From Rathayibacter sp. VKM Ac-2879 (GTDB taxonomy: Bacteria; Actinomycetota; Actinomycetes; Actinomycetales; Microbacteriaceae), in assembly GCF_015351245.1 (NCBI RefSeq), contig NZ_JADKSO010000004.1:1-64000 (forward strand): DNA of 64,000 nt. Reading direction: 5' to 3'. The notes beneath the pieces were generated by a model. That model was not told where the DNA came from, searched no databases, and saw only the letters and a list, made by a program, of their open reading frames with translations. A program made the translations under genes and the position numbers. Below, one piece after another: positions 7,792 to 14,383 of the stretch. Within the stretch, counting starts at the first letter, position 1. Every line of letters starts with the position of its first letter.

Positions 7792-10770
7792 TCAGCAGCT
7801 CGCGGAGGCGAAGGGGACGGCCGCCGAGAACGGAGGCTGCCCGCTCGCCGAGCCGGTCACCGTGGCCGAGCCGGCCGGAGTCGACTTCAGGCGCGTGCTG
7901 TACGCGGCCGACGCCGAGGACCCGGGAGCGACCGAGGCGAAGGTCTTCGTGCCGTAGCCGGTCGTGACCGTGATGTCGGCCGCGGCGGTGTCGTTGTTCT
8001 TGACCGTCACCGTCAGCACGACCTTGCCCGCGATGCACCGCGTCGAGGCGGCCGGGGCCAGCTCGAGGGTGTCGAGCGAGACCGGGGCCGAGGTCGAGGT
8101 CTTCACGAGCTTGTCCGCATAGCCGTTGTAGGAGGCGGTGACGCTGCCCACTCCCGCCGGGACCGTGGCGCGCGCGGTGCCGCCCGAGAGCGGGACGGTG
8201 CTCGTCCACGAGCCTCCGGCGAACGTGACCGTGCCGACGACCTGCCCCTTGTCCGCCGCCGCGACGGTGGCCGTCGCCGTGCCGCCGCTGACGGCGAGGG
8301 TGGTCGTCGAGTCGACGGCGGCGACAGACGTCCAGCTCCTCATCGCGGTGAGGACGGTCTGCGGGACGCTCACGAACGCTCCGTGCCGCGGGCTCGCCGG
8401 CAGGCCGCCCTTCGTCGAGACGTTCCAGTCGGCCGACTTCGAGAGGCGCGAGGCCTGCGAGCTGCCGGCGATGGCGGCGCCGCTGGTGACGAAGGCGCGA
8501 TAGCCGCCGCTGCCGTAGTTGTCGACGAGGAACGCGTAGCCGTCGCCCGTGCCCGTCGTGTCGTTCGGGTCGCCCGCGTTCAGCTTGATGATCTCGGGCC
8601 CCTCACCCGCCTGGCCGGTCTCGAGCGACGTCATGTTCGTGTCGGTCAGCTGCCACGTCTTCGACGGGTCGGCGTTCCAGTTCGACGAGGTCGTCGGCGC
8701 GGTCAGCACCTTCGACTTCTCGAGGAAGATGTCCTTGCCCGCCTCGAGGCCGTCGGCCGCGCCGCCCTCCTCGTTCTTGGTGAAGCGGTAGTAGGTGTCG
8801 CCGATCTTGGTGACCGTCGAGTCGATCCGCGCGAAACCGGTGTCCTGCCACGTGGTCGGCGGGGAGGTGAAGGTGCGGAAGTCGCGAGTGATCACCGAGA
8901 AGACGCGGGAGTAGAGCTTGTCGGTGTTGCTGTGCGTCGCGTCGGAGTAGAGGCGCGAGGAGAAGAAGACGACGTACGACTGGAGTGCGTCGTCCCAGTA
9001 CGCCTCGGGCGCCCAGGTCATGCCCGCGGCGGGCTGATTGACCGTGATGCCCGTGTCGGCGCCGTTGGTGCGCGTCCACGTGACCAGGTCGGTCGACTCC
9101 CAGACCTCGATCTTGAGGCTGCCGTTGGACTGGGCGGGGCCCCAGCCGGTGCCGCAGGAGATGCACAGATCGGTCGCGACCATGTAGTACTTGTCGCCGT
9201 TGTGCGATCGGAGGATGAACGGGTCGCGCAATCCCCGGGTGTCGGTCGTCGACGTGATGACCGCCTGGCCGTTGTTCACCGGCGAGAAGGTGAAGAAGTC
9301 GTTGCCGGACGTGGCCGCCTGGTAGATCTTCTCGTCACCGTCCGACTTGAAGTACGCCGAGGCGTAGCCAGCATCGGGCGCTTTGCGGCCCAGCTCCGCC
9401 ACGGAGACGGTGAAGGAGCGCGACTCCGAGGCGCCGTTGAGCGTCGCGTTCGCGGTCAGGGTGACCGTCTTGTCGCCCGCGCCGTAGGCCGGCCGCGTCA
9501 CGACTCCTCCGCCGCGGTACGGGTCGGCCGACCCGACCGCCGGGGGCGTGTAGGAGGTGTTCGTGCCGGTGACCAGCGCAGGGTCCGAGGAGGTCCACGT
9601 GATGGCGGTGCCGTTCTTGGGCCCGGTCACTACGAGGGGGAGGTTCTCGGTGGTGCGAGGAGTGAGCTGCAGTGCGTCGAGGTCGTCGTTGATGCGTGGT
9701 GCGAGCACGACGACGTCGAAGGTGAGCGTGGTGCCGAGGCTGGTTGTTGCCGTGAGCGTGACCGGGGTGTCCTTGGTGATCGTGCGCGAGACGACTCCGG
9801 TGTTCGACACGACGGAGGGCGCGGACGACGCCCAGCTCAGAGCGACGCCGCTGCTGGAGGCGGGGAGCGTCAGGGAACTGGACACGCGGTCGAGGGCGGG
9901 GTTGCCCGCCAGCAGCACAGGCAGGACGTCGGAGCGCAGCAGCGCCGAGGTCGAGGCCGCCTTGGACGCGGCCGTGGGCATGCTCGCGGTCACCTGGTCC
10001 GCGGTGAGCGAGGTGTCCCAGAACTTGACGTCGGTGACGTCGGCCGTGAGCAGGGCGTCTCCGGTGTACAGCGACCGGCCGAGGTAGCCGAGTGTGGATC
10101 CGGTCGGGACGATGTTCGCCATCGACGCGGTGTGGGTCGTCGTCGAGATCTGCGTGCCATCGCGGTAGAGCGTCAGCGTCTGGCCCGAGCCGACGAGCGT
10201 CAGGGTGGTGAAGCCGGGGTTGAGCCCGCCGCCGAAGGGGAGGCGGGTCTCGCCGTTGCCCGAGTCCTTGACCCGGATGCCCGCGAGGACCTGATTGCCG
10301 CCGTCGGGCGAGAGCGGGTTCACGAAGACGTGGTTGCCGAGCTGCGTGGTGTTCCACGGGCCGACGCCGTCGCCGATCACCCAACCGAACTGGTTGGCCG
10401 CCGTCTGCGTCTTGACCGTGTACTCGACCGAGAAGTTGTTGTCGGTACCGGTGACGAGTCCCTGCGGGAGGGAGGCGTAGCCGTCGTTCTTGAACCGCGC
10501 GACAGCGTCGCCGCCGGCATCGACGAAGGAGGCATCGGTGAGACCGGTCAGGGTCGCGTTGCGACCGTTCACGGAGATGTCGAGCAGGCTCGATCCGGCG
10601 TGCGACATGTCGTAGTGGGCCGTGGGGGCGGGGAGAGCGGCCGCGGAGGCGGAGACGGGCACCAGCGCGCCGGTCAGGGCGACGCTCGTGCAGGCGAGTG
10701 CGGAGAGGAGCAGGGAGCGGGCGCGGCGGCGGGGTGCGGGCCGGGTGGGCTCCAAGGAGCGTCGTCTCAT
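7792..10770 (-). CDS. Secreted multidomain glycoside hydrolase, GH43-like
   Basis: 992 aa from the ATG with GAAAGG 8 nt upstream. The N terminus is a signal peptide (RRRARS, hydrophobic core, cleavage near VSASA). Rough domains: LamG/concanavalin-like 45-240; atrophied bacterial Ig repeats 260-430; a five-bladed beta-propeller catalytic domain 440-790 with LRDPFILRS (general-base Asp), TWAPEAYWDD and GEGPEIIKLN (acid Glu), as in GH43 arabinanases and xylosidases; C-terminal Ig-like and CBM-like region ending in FASASC. It probably acts outside the cell on arabinose- or xylose-containing plant polymers. It is isolated, without a sugar transporter nearby; a LacI-type palindrome lies in its promoter region. 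Confidence 0.85.
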   Translation of the reverse strand: MRRRSLEPTRPAPRRRARSLLLSALACTSVALTGALVPVSASAAALPAPTAHYDMSHAGSSLLDISVNGRNATLTGLTDASFVDAGGDAVARFKNDGYASLPQGLVTGTDNNFSVEYTVKTQTAANQFGWVIGDGVGPWNTTQLGNHVFVNPLSPDGGNQVLAGIRVKDSGNGETRLPFGGGLNPGFTTLTLVGSGQTLTLYRDGTQISTTTHTASMANIVPTGSTLGYLGRSLYTGDALLTADVTDVKFWDTSLTADQVTASMPTAASKAASTSALLRSDVLPVLLAGNPALDRVSSSLTLPASSSGVALSWASSAPSVVSNTGVVSRTITKDTPVTLTATTSLGTTLTFDVVVLAPRINDDLDALQLTPRTTENLPLVVTGPKNGTAITWTSSDPALVTGTNTSYTPPAVGSADPYRGGGVVTRPAYGAGDKTVTLTANATLNGASESRSFTVSVAELGRKAPDAGYASAYFKSDGDEKIYQAATSGNDFFTFSPVNNGQAVITSTTDTRGLRDPFILRSHNGDKYYMVATDLCISCGTGWGPAQSNGSLKIEVWESTDLVTWTRTNGADTGITVNQPAAGMTWAPEAYWDDALQSYVVFFSSRLYSDATHSNTDKLYSRVFSVITRDFRTFTSPPTTWQDTGFARIDSTVTKIGDTYYRFTKNEEGGAADGLEAGKDIFLEKSKVLTAPTTSSNWNADPSKTWQLTDTNMTSLETGQAGEGPEIIKLNAGDPNDTTGTGDGYAFLVDNYGSGGYRAFVTSGAAIAGSSQASRLSKSADWNVSTKGGLPASPRHGAFVSVPQTVLTAMRSWTSVAAVDSTTTLAVSGGTATATVAAADKGQVVGTVTFAGGSWTSTVPLSGGTARATVPAGVGSVTASYNGYADKLVKTSTSAPVSLDTLELAPAASTRCIAGKVVLTVTVKNNDTAAADITVTTGYGTKTFASVAPGSSASAAYSTRLKSTPAGSATVTGSASGQPPFSAAVPFASASC

Positions 10771-10822
10771 CGTCGAGACCTTTCCGATCAAGGGGTGGTG
10801 CGAGCCTCCTGAGAGGCGGCGC

Positions 10823-10842
10823 ATGTGTTCACGTTAACATGT
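10823..10842 (-). promoter_or_regulatory. LacI-type operator candidate upstream of glycosidase gene
   Basis: ATGTGTTCACGTTAACATGT is an imperfect inverted repeat centred on CG; the core TGTTCACGTTAACA resembles LacI-family operators of arabinose/arabinan genes (TGTTAACGTTAACA type). It lies about 55 nt upstream of the ATG at 10770. No LacI gene is in the window, so the regulator would act from elsewhere. Confidence 0.45.
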
Positions 10843-10993
10843 GCGGCCTCCCGGACGATCATCATTCTGGGCGCTCCGAAGCCGTACTGGCTCGGCGAGG
10901 ACCTGCGCGGGCGTGCCGTCGTGGCATAGCGTGTACCCACGGCGTCCCGGTCCCCGATGTCGACTCCTGTCTGTCTACGAACGAGGACCACGC

Positions 10994-11311
10994 ATGAAGA
11001 CACTTCTCCACATCGGAGGCTCCCTAACGCTCGACGATGCAATCGCCGATGCGGTGCTCCGCTACTCGCTGGCCCTCGCCGAACGGTTCAGAGCGGAAGC
11101 GGTGACACTCTCCGATGACTCGGCGCCGGACTCCACGGTGGTGCTGACCCTCGGGTTCGGCATGCCGTTGGCCATCATCGGCAGCTCAGGCGCTCCCGAG
11201 TCGAGCGAGGACCTCCTGCGCCGCATCGCGGAACTGGAGGGCACGCTGAACGGCGTGGGCGCCTCCGATGCCGACCCGCGGGCCGACTGGGACGGCAGAG
11301 AGGACTACTGA
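10994..11311 (+). CDS. Small conserved Microbacteriaceae-type protein (paralogue of 13501 gene)
   Basis: 105 aa starting MKTLLHIGGSLTLDDAIADA, with AGGA upstream of the ATG. It aligns over its length with the product at 13501: an N-terminal MKxxL, acidic DDAxADA, YxxALAxR, a DSTVVLTL-like strand, and a C-terminal RRIAELEGT helix. It is predicted to be an alpha/beta protein, cytosolic, without catalytic motifs I can name. The last 7 nt overlap the convergent GAF-ANTAR gene. Function unknown. Confidence 0.75.
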   Translation: MKTLLHIGGSLTLDDAIADAVLRYSLALAERFRAEAVTLSDDSAPDSTVVLTLGFGMPLAIIGSSGAPESSEDLLRRIAELEGTLNGVGASDADPRADWDGREDY

Positions 11312-12024
11312 GGCGGGCGGCGGTAGTCGCGGATGATCTCCTGTGCGAGCGTCGTGATGGGCGTCGACGTCGACCGCGACCGCGACCGCAGCACCTCGAA
11401 TGCCCGCTCGACCGTGATGTGGTGCGCGTAGGCGAGGATGCCCTTGGCCTGCTCGATGAGGATCCGGCTGTCGAGCGCGTGCTGCAACTGTTCTTGCGTG
11501 ACGACGCTCTCGCGTAGCGCGCGCTGGTGCAGGATCCCCACGGTGGCCACATCGGCGAACGCCTGAACGAGAGCGATGTCGTCACCGTCGAGAGCCCCGG
11601 TGGCGGCCTGGAACAGGTTCAGCGAACCGATCGTCGTGCCGCGGGACCGCATCGGGACACAGTGCGCGGAGCGGATGTCGAGCTCGATCGAGAGCTCGCG
11701 GAACTCGGCCCAGCTGTCGTCGACCCTCCGGGTGTCGGGCACGACAACGGGGGCACCGGTCTCGTAGCAGCGGATGCAGGGGCCAGAGCCCCGGTCGAGC
11801 TGCAGGAGCTCGATCAGCCGGGCATCCTCATCGGTCGAGGCGAGCACCTCGAGGGCGCCGCTGGGATCGGCGAGCACCAGCCCGGCCGACACGGCATCGA
11901 ACAGAGTCGCACTGCTCTCGACCAGCGTCTGTGTGAAGTCGACGACGTCGTAGTCGTCGACGAGCGTGTCGGAGAGAGCGACGAACGTCTGGATGACGCG
12001 GCTCTCGCGGGCGTTCGTCACCAT
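11305..12024 (-). CDS. GAF and ANTAR domain protein (RNA-binding antiterminator), 239 aa
   Basis: A GAF sensor spans about residues 20-160 (VDFTQTLVESSATLFD... GTTIGSLNLF), with Cys-rich SGPCIRCYETG in the middle. It is followed by an ANTAR three-helix domain at about 170-230 (LQHALDSRILIEQAKGILAYAHHITVERAFEVLRSRSR, residues quoted only in part here: RILIEQAKGILA). ANTAR proteins bind paired RNA hairpins and prevent termination; GAF-ANTAR proteins are typical of actinobacteria. Its ATG overlaps the 3' end of the upstream GAF-ANTAR gene by 7 nt, so the two are co-translated. Signal and RNA targets are unknown. Confidence 0.88.
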   Translation of the reverse strand: MVTNARESRVIQTFVALSDTLVDDYDVVDFTQTLVESSATLFDAVSAGLVLADPSGALEVLASTDEDARLIELLQLDRGSGPCIRCYETGAPVVVPDTRRVDDSWAEFRELSIELDIRSAHCVPMRSRGTTIGSLNLFQAATGALDGDDIALVQAFADVATVGILHQRALRESVVTQEQLQHALDSRILIEQAKGILAYAHHITVERAFEVLRSRSRSTSTPITTLAQEIIRDYRRPPQ

Positions 12025-12680
12025 TCTTCGTCCTCGGTCGTGAGGGGTCGGTCGGGGAATCCGTCGTGTTGGCTCACGATGTCTTTCGCGACGTCGATGA
12101 CCGCACGACGCTGGGCGAAGGCATGCGCTCGGAGCAGGAGGTGTGCCTCCTCAGGAGACGTGCGGTATCGGGCGATGATCATGCCCGTCGCCTGGTGCAC
12201 CTCTCGTCGCGAGCGCGGGTTGCTGCTCTCGTCGTTCTCCGCCTCCTCGCCATCCCGCAGGACGGCCGCGAGGACGAGGAGTGCGGTTGCCGCGGAGGAG
12301 GCGGTGATGCCGTTCAGCTCGGCGCGACTGAGGCTGCGCGGCCGGCGCGAGTAGAGGTCGATAGCCCCGATTGAGAGCCCGGCGATCGAGAGCGGGAACG
12401 CGAAGACCGAGCGGATGTCGATCGCGGCGACGGCGTCGCTGAAGAGCGGCCAGCGGGCTTCGGAGGCGGTGTCGGGCACTGAGACGGGTGCCGTGTCCCG
12501 CACCGCGTCCCAGCAGGGGCCCTCGCCCAGGTCGAGCTGGATCTCGTCGAGTCGCGTAGCCGTGTCGTCGCTGGCCGCGACGGTCTCGCCTCCGAACGGG
12601 CCGCCGAGGGTTGAGATCGCAACGCCGTCGACGGGATAGCCGCGCAGATACGGTCCGTAGAGGGCGTCGGAGTCGGTCAT
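12018..12680 (-). CDS. GAF and ANTAR domain protein, 220 aa, first gene of pair
   Basis: The GAF region (residues about 10-150: GVAISTLGG, LDLGEGPCWDAVRDT, FAFPLSIAGLSIGAIDLYS) is followed by an ANTAR helix set (REVHQATGMIIARYRTSPEEA). The start chosen is the ATG at 12680 with TAGGGT 7 nt upstream, a near-leaderless arrangement; longer in-frame GTG starts exist. GAF Cys in GEGPCWD is the same position as in the downstream protein. The pair may form a heteromer that reads one signal, which is inference. The neighbouring small-protein operon 12754-13307 lies just upstream on the same strand. Confidence 0.87.
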   Translation of the reverse strand: MTDSDALYGPYLRGYPVDGVAISTLGGPFGGETVAASDDTATRLDEIQLDLGEGPCWDAVRDTAPVSVPDTASEARWPLFSDAVAAIDIRSVFAFPLSIAGLSIGAIDLYSRRPRSLSRAELNGITASSAATALLVLAAVLRDGEEAENDESSNPRSRREVHQATGMIIARYRTSPEEAHLLLRAHAFAQRRAVIDVAKDIVSQHDGFPDRPLTTEDEEW

Positions 12681-12753
12681 CGCGTTCACCCTAGCCGCCA
12701 CCTCTCCCGGGATGAGGGGTGCGCGGAGTCGGATAGTGAGGAGTCCACGGAGA

Positions 12754-12978
12754 TCAGAGCGCGCTCTCAGCATCGAAGTCATTGGTGACGATGGTCAGCG
12801 CGGTGTGCGAAGTGATCAGGATCAGAGCGGAGTTCGTGCGCCCCTCTCCGTAATTGACCCTGAGCCACTGGGGGGCAGAAGAGGCCAGGGCGGCGTCGAC
12901 TTCGGCCCGGAACTCGTCGACAGTGCGGTCGCCGACCGTATAAGGCATGCCGTTATAGACGATGTCGAGACGTTTCAC
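12754..12978 (-). CDS. Small protein, partner of DUF7882 gene (couplet 2)
   Basis: 74 aa (MKRLDIVYNGMPYTVGDRTVDEF...). The GTG start overlaps the TGA of the upstream DUF7882 gene as GTGA. The sequence has an N-terminal beta-hairpin, a helix (EFRAEVDAALAS), WLRVNYGEG and a strand pair LILITSHTALTIV, so a small alpha/beta fold. Similar short proteins occur in related genomes as far as I recall, with no assigned function. It is unrelated in sequence to the 65-aa partner of couplet 1. Confidence 0.75.
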   Translation of the reverse strand: MKRLDIVYNGMPYTVGDRTVDEFRAEVDAALASSAPQWLRVNYGEGRTNSALILITSHTALTIVTNDFDAESAL

Positions 12979-13307
12979 GGGTGCGGCTCTCGCTCGGGCG
13001 GCCGTACGGGCTCGGGCGGCTCCGAGATGATGTACAGGCCGCCCGAAGAGTTCGCGAGATCGGTGAGCGCAGCGATCCACGCGGGGTTGATGCGTGGCAT
13101 CCGCCCACCGAAGTACTTATAGCGCAGCGAGTGCGAGGGGTGCAGCCAGATCGCGCTCCGGCCGTCGCCCATGCTGTGGTCATCCCTCCAGCTGAGGAGG
13201 AACGATTCGTTCCGTCTCAGTTTCGCCGTGATCACGATCTGGAGGTGCGCGAGGACCCTGTCCTCAAAGTCGATCTCGATAGTGCCGTCGTAGTGAAGTT
13301 TTCCCAT
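12975..13307 (-). CDS. DUF7882 family protein, copy B
   Basis: 110 aa, ATG with GGAG 8 nt upstream. It is the most consensus-like copy: MGKLHYDG, FEDRVLAHLQIVITAKLRR, SFLLSWRDD, GDGRSAIWLHPS, INPAWIAAL, then NSSGGLYIISEP and a Pro-rich tail. No catalytic residues are evident; the invariant Arg-x-Leu-Ala-His-Leu and Trp-Leu-His-Pro-Ser suggest a binding surface. It is translationally coupled to the 74-aa gene and sits between GAF-ANTAR regulators and ligD. Database names linking this family to DNA ligase are not supported by the sequence. Confidence 0.88.
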   Translation of the reverse strand: MGKLHYDGTIEIDFEDRVLAHLQIVITAKLRRNESFLLSWRDDHSMGDGRSAIWLHPSHSLRYKYFGGRMPRINPAWIAALTDLANSSGGLYIISEPPEPVRPPEREPHP

Positions 13308-13500
13308 CTCGGCGTCTCCAGGCTCCCTCGAGGCCGCGGGCGGCCTTCTTCCACTGTCTCGCACCGGGGTGCGGGGGACAAGCGGGGCTGCCAGACGGGC
13401 GCTCTTCTGGTAGGAGGTGTTTCGGCAGGCGCATGCGCCCAGATGTCGGAGCTGTCAACCGTCTCACTCCTCCCGGGGACGGGCGTCGAGGATAGGCCCT

Positions 13501-13845
13501 ATGAAGCACATCCTCTTCGCGGACAAGACGATTGTGGTGGGCGACGACGCGGCCGACGCGTTGGTCGAGTACGCCGTCGCGCTCGCCGCGCGAAGCCAGG
13601 CCGACGACGTCGAGTACCTCGGGATCGGGGCGGACGGTGCGACGGTCCGGGTCACCTTCCTGGTGAATGCGGCGTCCGCGTTGGTGGTGGAGACGACTCC
13701 CTCCGATCTACCCGAACCGGACAACACGGACGAGATTAGGCGCATCCGCTCTCGCATTGACGCTCTCACCGGGACTCACCCTGTCCAGCCCGCCGTTCAT
13801 CCGATCACCTCGGACTTCGACGTCGAGAGCGGGTTGGAGTTCTGA
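13501..13845 (+). CDS. Small conserved Microbacteriaceae-type protein (paralogue of 10994 gene)
   Basis: 114 aa beginning MKHILFADKTIVVGDDAADA. It shares the DDAADAL, YAVALAARSQAD, a VRVTF strand and the RIRSRIDALTGT helix with the 10994 product. The ATG follows GATAGGCCCT without a clear ribosome binding site; GCTGTCAACC lies 40 nt upstream, the same decamer found at a similar distance before the SDR gene at 5669. It is divergent from the DUF7882 copy B couplet. Function unknown. Confidence 0.75.
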   Translation: MKHILFADKTIVVGDDAADALVEYAVALAARSQADDVEYLGIGADGATVRVTFLVNAASALVVETTPSDLPEPDNTDEIRRIRSRIDALTGTHPVQPAVHPITSDFDVESGLEF

Positions 13846-13893
13846 GGCCCCGGGCGGGGCTGCGGGCATCGCTAACACCCCTGGGGGGAGACG

Positions 13894-13920
13894 TAAAGCC
13901 CCTGATCCACGGGCCGGCAC
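13894..13920 (+). promoter_or_regulatory. FliA/WhiG-like promoter candidate
   Basis: TAAAGCCC (13894-13901), an 11-nt spacer, and GCCGGCAC (13913-13920) match the spacing of sigma-28 type promoters (TAAA-N15-GCCGATAA), with the -10 only partly conserved. It would drive the 14016 gene through a structured leader. TACCGT at 13927 is an alternative -10. Confidence 0.35.
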
Positions 13921-13935
13921 CCGCCATACCGTAGG

Positions 13936-14000
13936 GCCCGACCGACAAACCGGTGGAGAGCCGGAGGGTCGGGCTCGGGGACGCTGCTGTCCCCGGTCGG
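13936..14000 (+). ncRNA. Structured 5' leader of the 14016 gene
   Basis: Hairpin 1 pairs GCCCGACC (13936-13943) with GGTCGGGC (13967-13974). Hairpin 2 is GGGGAC-6 nt-GTCCCC (13977-13994). CCGACC in the first arm can pair instead with GGTCGG at 13995-14000, right beside the Shine-Dalgarno region GGAGAGGG. This mutually exclusive pairing is what a translational switch would need. I could not match it to a known riboswitch class. Confidence 0.4.
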
Positions 14001-14015
14001 AGAGGGCGGTGCGGC

Positions 14016-14318
14016 ATGACCTGCGAGATCCCGTTCTGGGTGCGATTAGCTCGCAAGGAGCCTCAACGTGCCATCGTGCGTGGTCGCGTCTTCGAGATCG
14101 GCGCTCCCGATGAGAGCGACGGCGCCGTCCTGCTCACGGTGTGGGAGAAGGGGCGCGTGATCGGGCACGTGCTTCCGACGCATCCGCCGACGTACCGCGC
14201 CTGTTCGCAGCGGGCCGAGACTCCGCCGCGACGTGTTGACGGGGTGGAGGACCTGCTCGAGATCCTGGTGCCCACGCGGGTCACGGCGGTCGCCGCTCGC
14301 CGGGCCGCCCGAGGCTGA
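14016..14318 (+). CDS. Small hypothetical protein with structured leader
   Basis: 100 aa (MTCEIPFWVRLARKEPQRA...). The ATG is preceded by GAGAGGG at a normal distance. The protein is basic, with a beta-rich middle (VRGRVFEIGAPDESDGAVLLTVWEKGRVIGHV) described here only by its pattern of RGRVFEIG and VLLTVWEKG, and an Arg-rich end. No family recognised. The 170-nt region before it holds a sigma-28-like promoter and stacked hairpins. It converges on ligD with 65 nt between stops. Confidence 0.6.
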   Translation: MTCEIPFWVRLARKEPQRAIVRGRVFEIGAPDESDGAVLLTVWEKGRVIGHVLPTHPPTYRACSQRAETPPRRVDGVEDLLEILVPTRVTAVAARRAARG

Positions 14319-14383
14319 CCCGTGCTCGCCGTGCTCCGGCGAGACACCAGGGCGGAGGATCTCGCCAGCCTGCGCGGGGGTCG

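Noticed and set aside
7081-10812. Very long open frame on the plus strand opposite the glycosidase
   Set aside because: The predicted protein is Arg/Gly/Val monotony typical of the antisense of high-GC genes, with no motif, while the minus strand encodes a well-formed multidomain enzyme.
12975-13307. DNA ligase function for DUF7882 genes
   Set aside because: I recall such names in databases, but there is no KxDG nucleotidyl motif or OB-fold; proximity to ligD is the only link.
13885-13960. c-di-GMP-I riboswitch in the leader of the 14016 gene
   Set aside because: GACGTAAAGCC and GACAAACC resemble two conserved blocks but occur in reversed order and without a matching P1 stem or GNRA loop.
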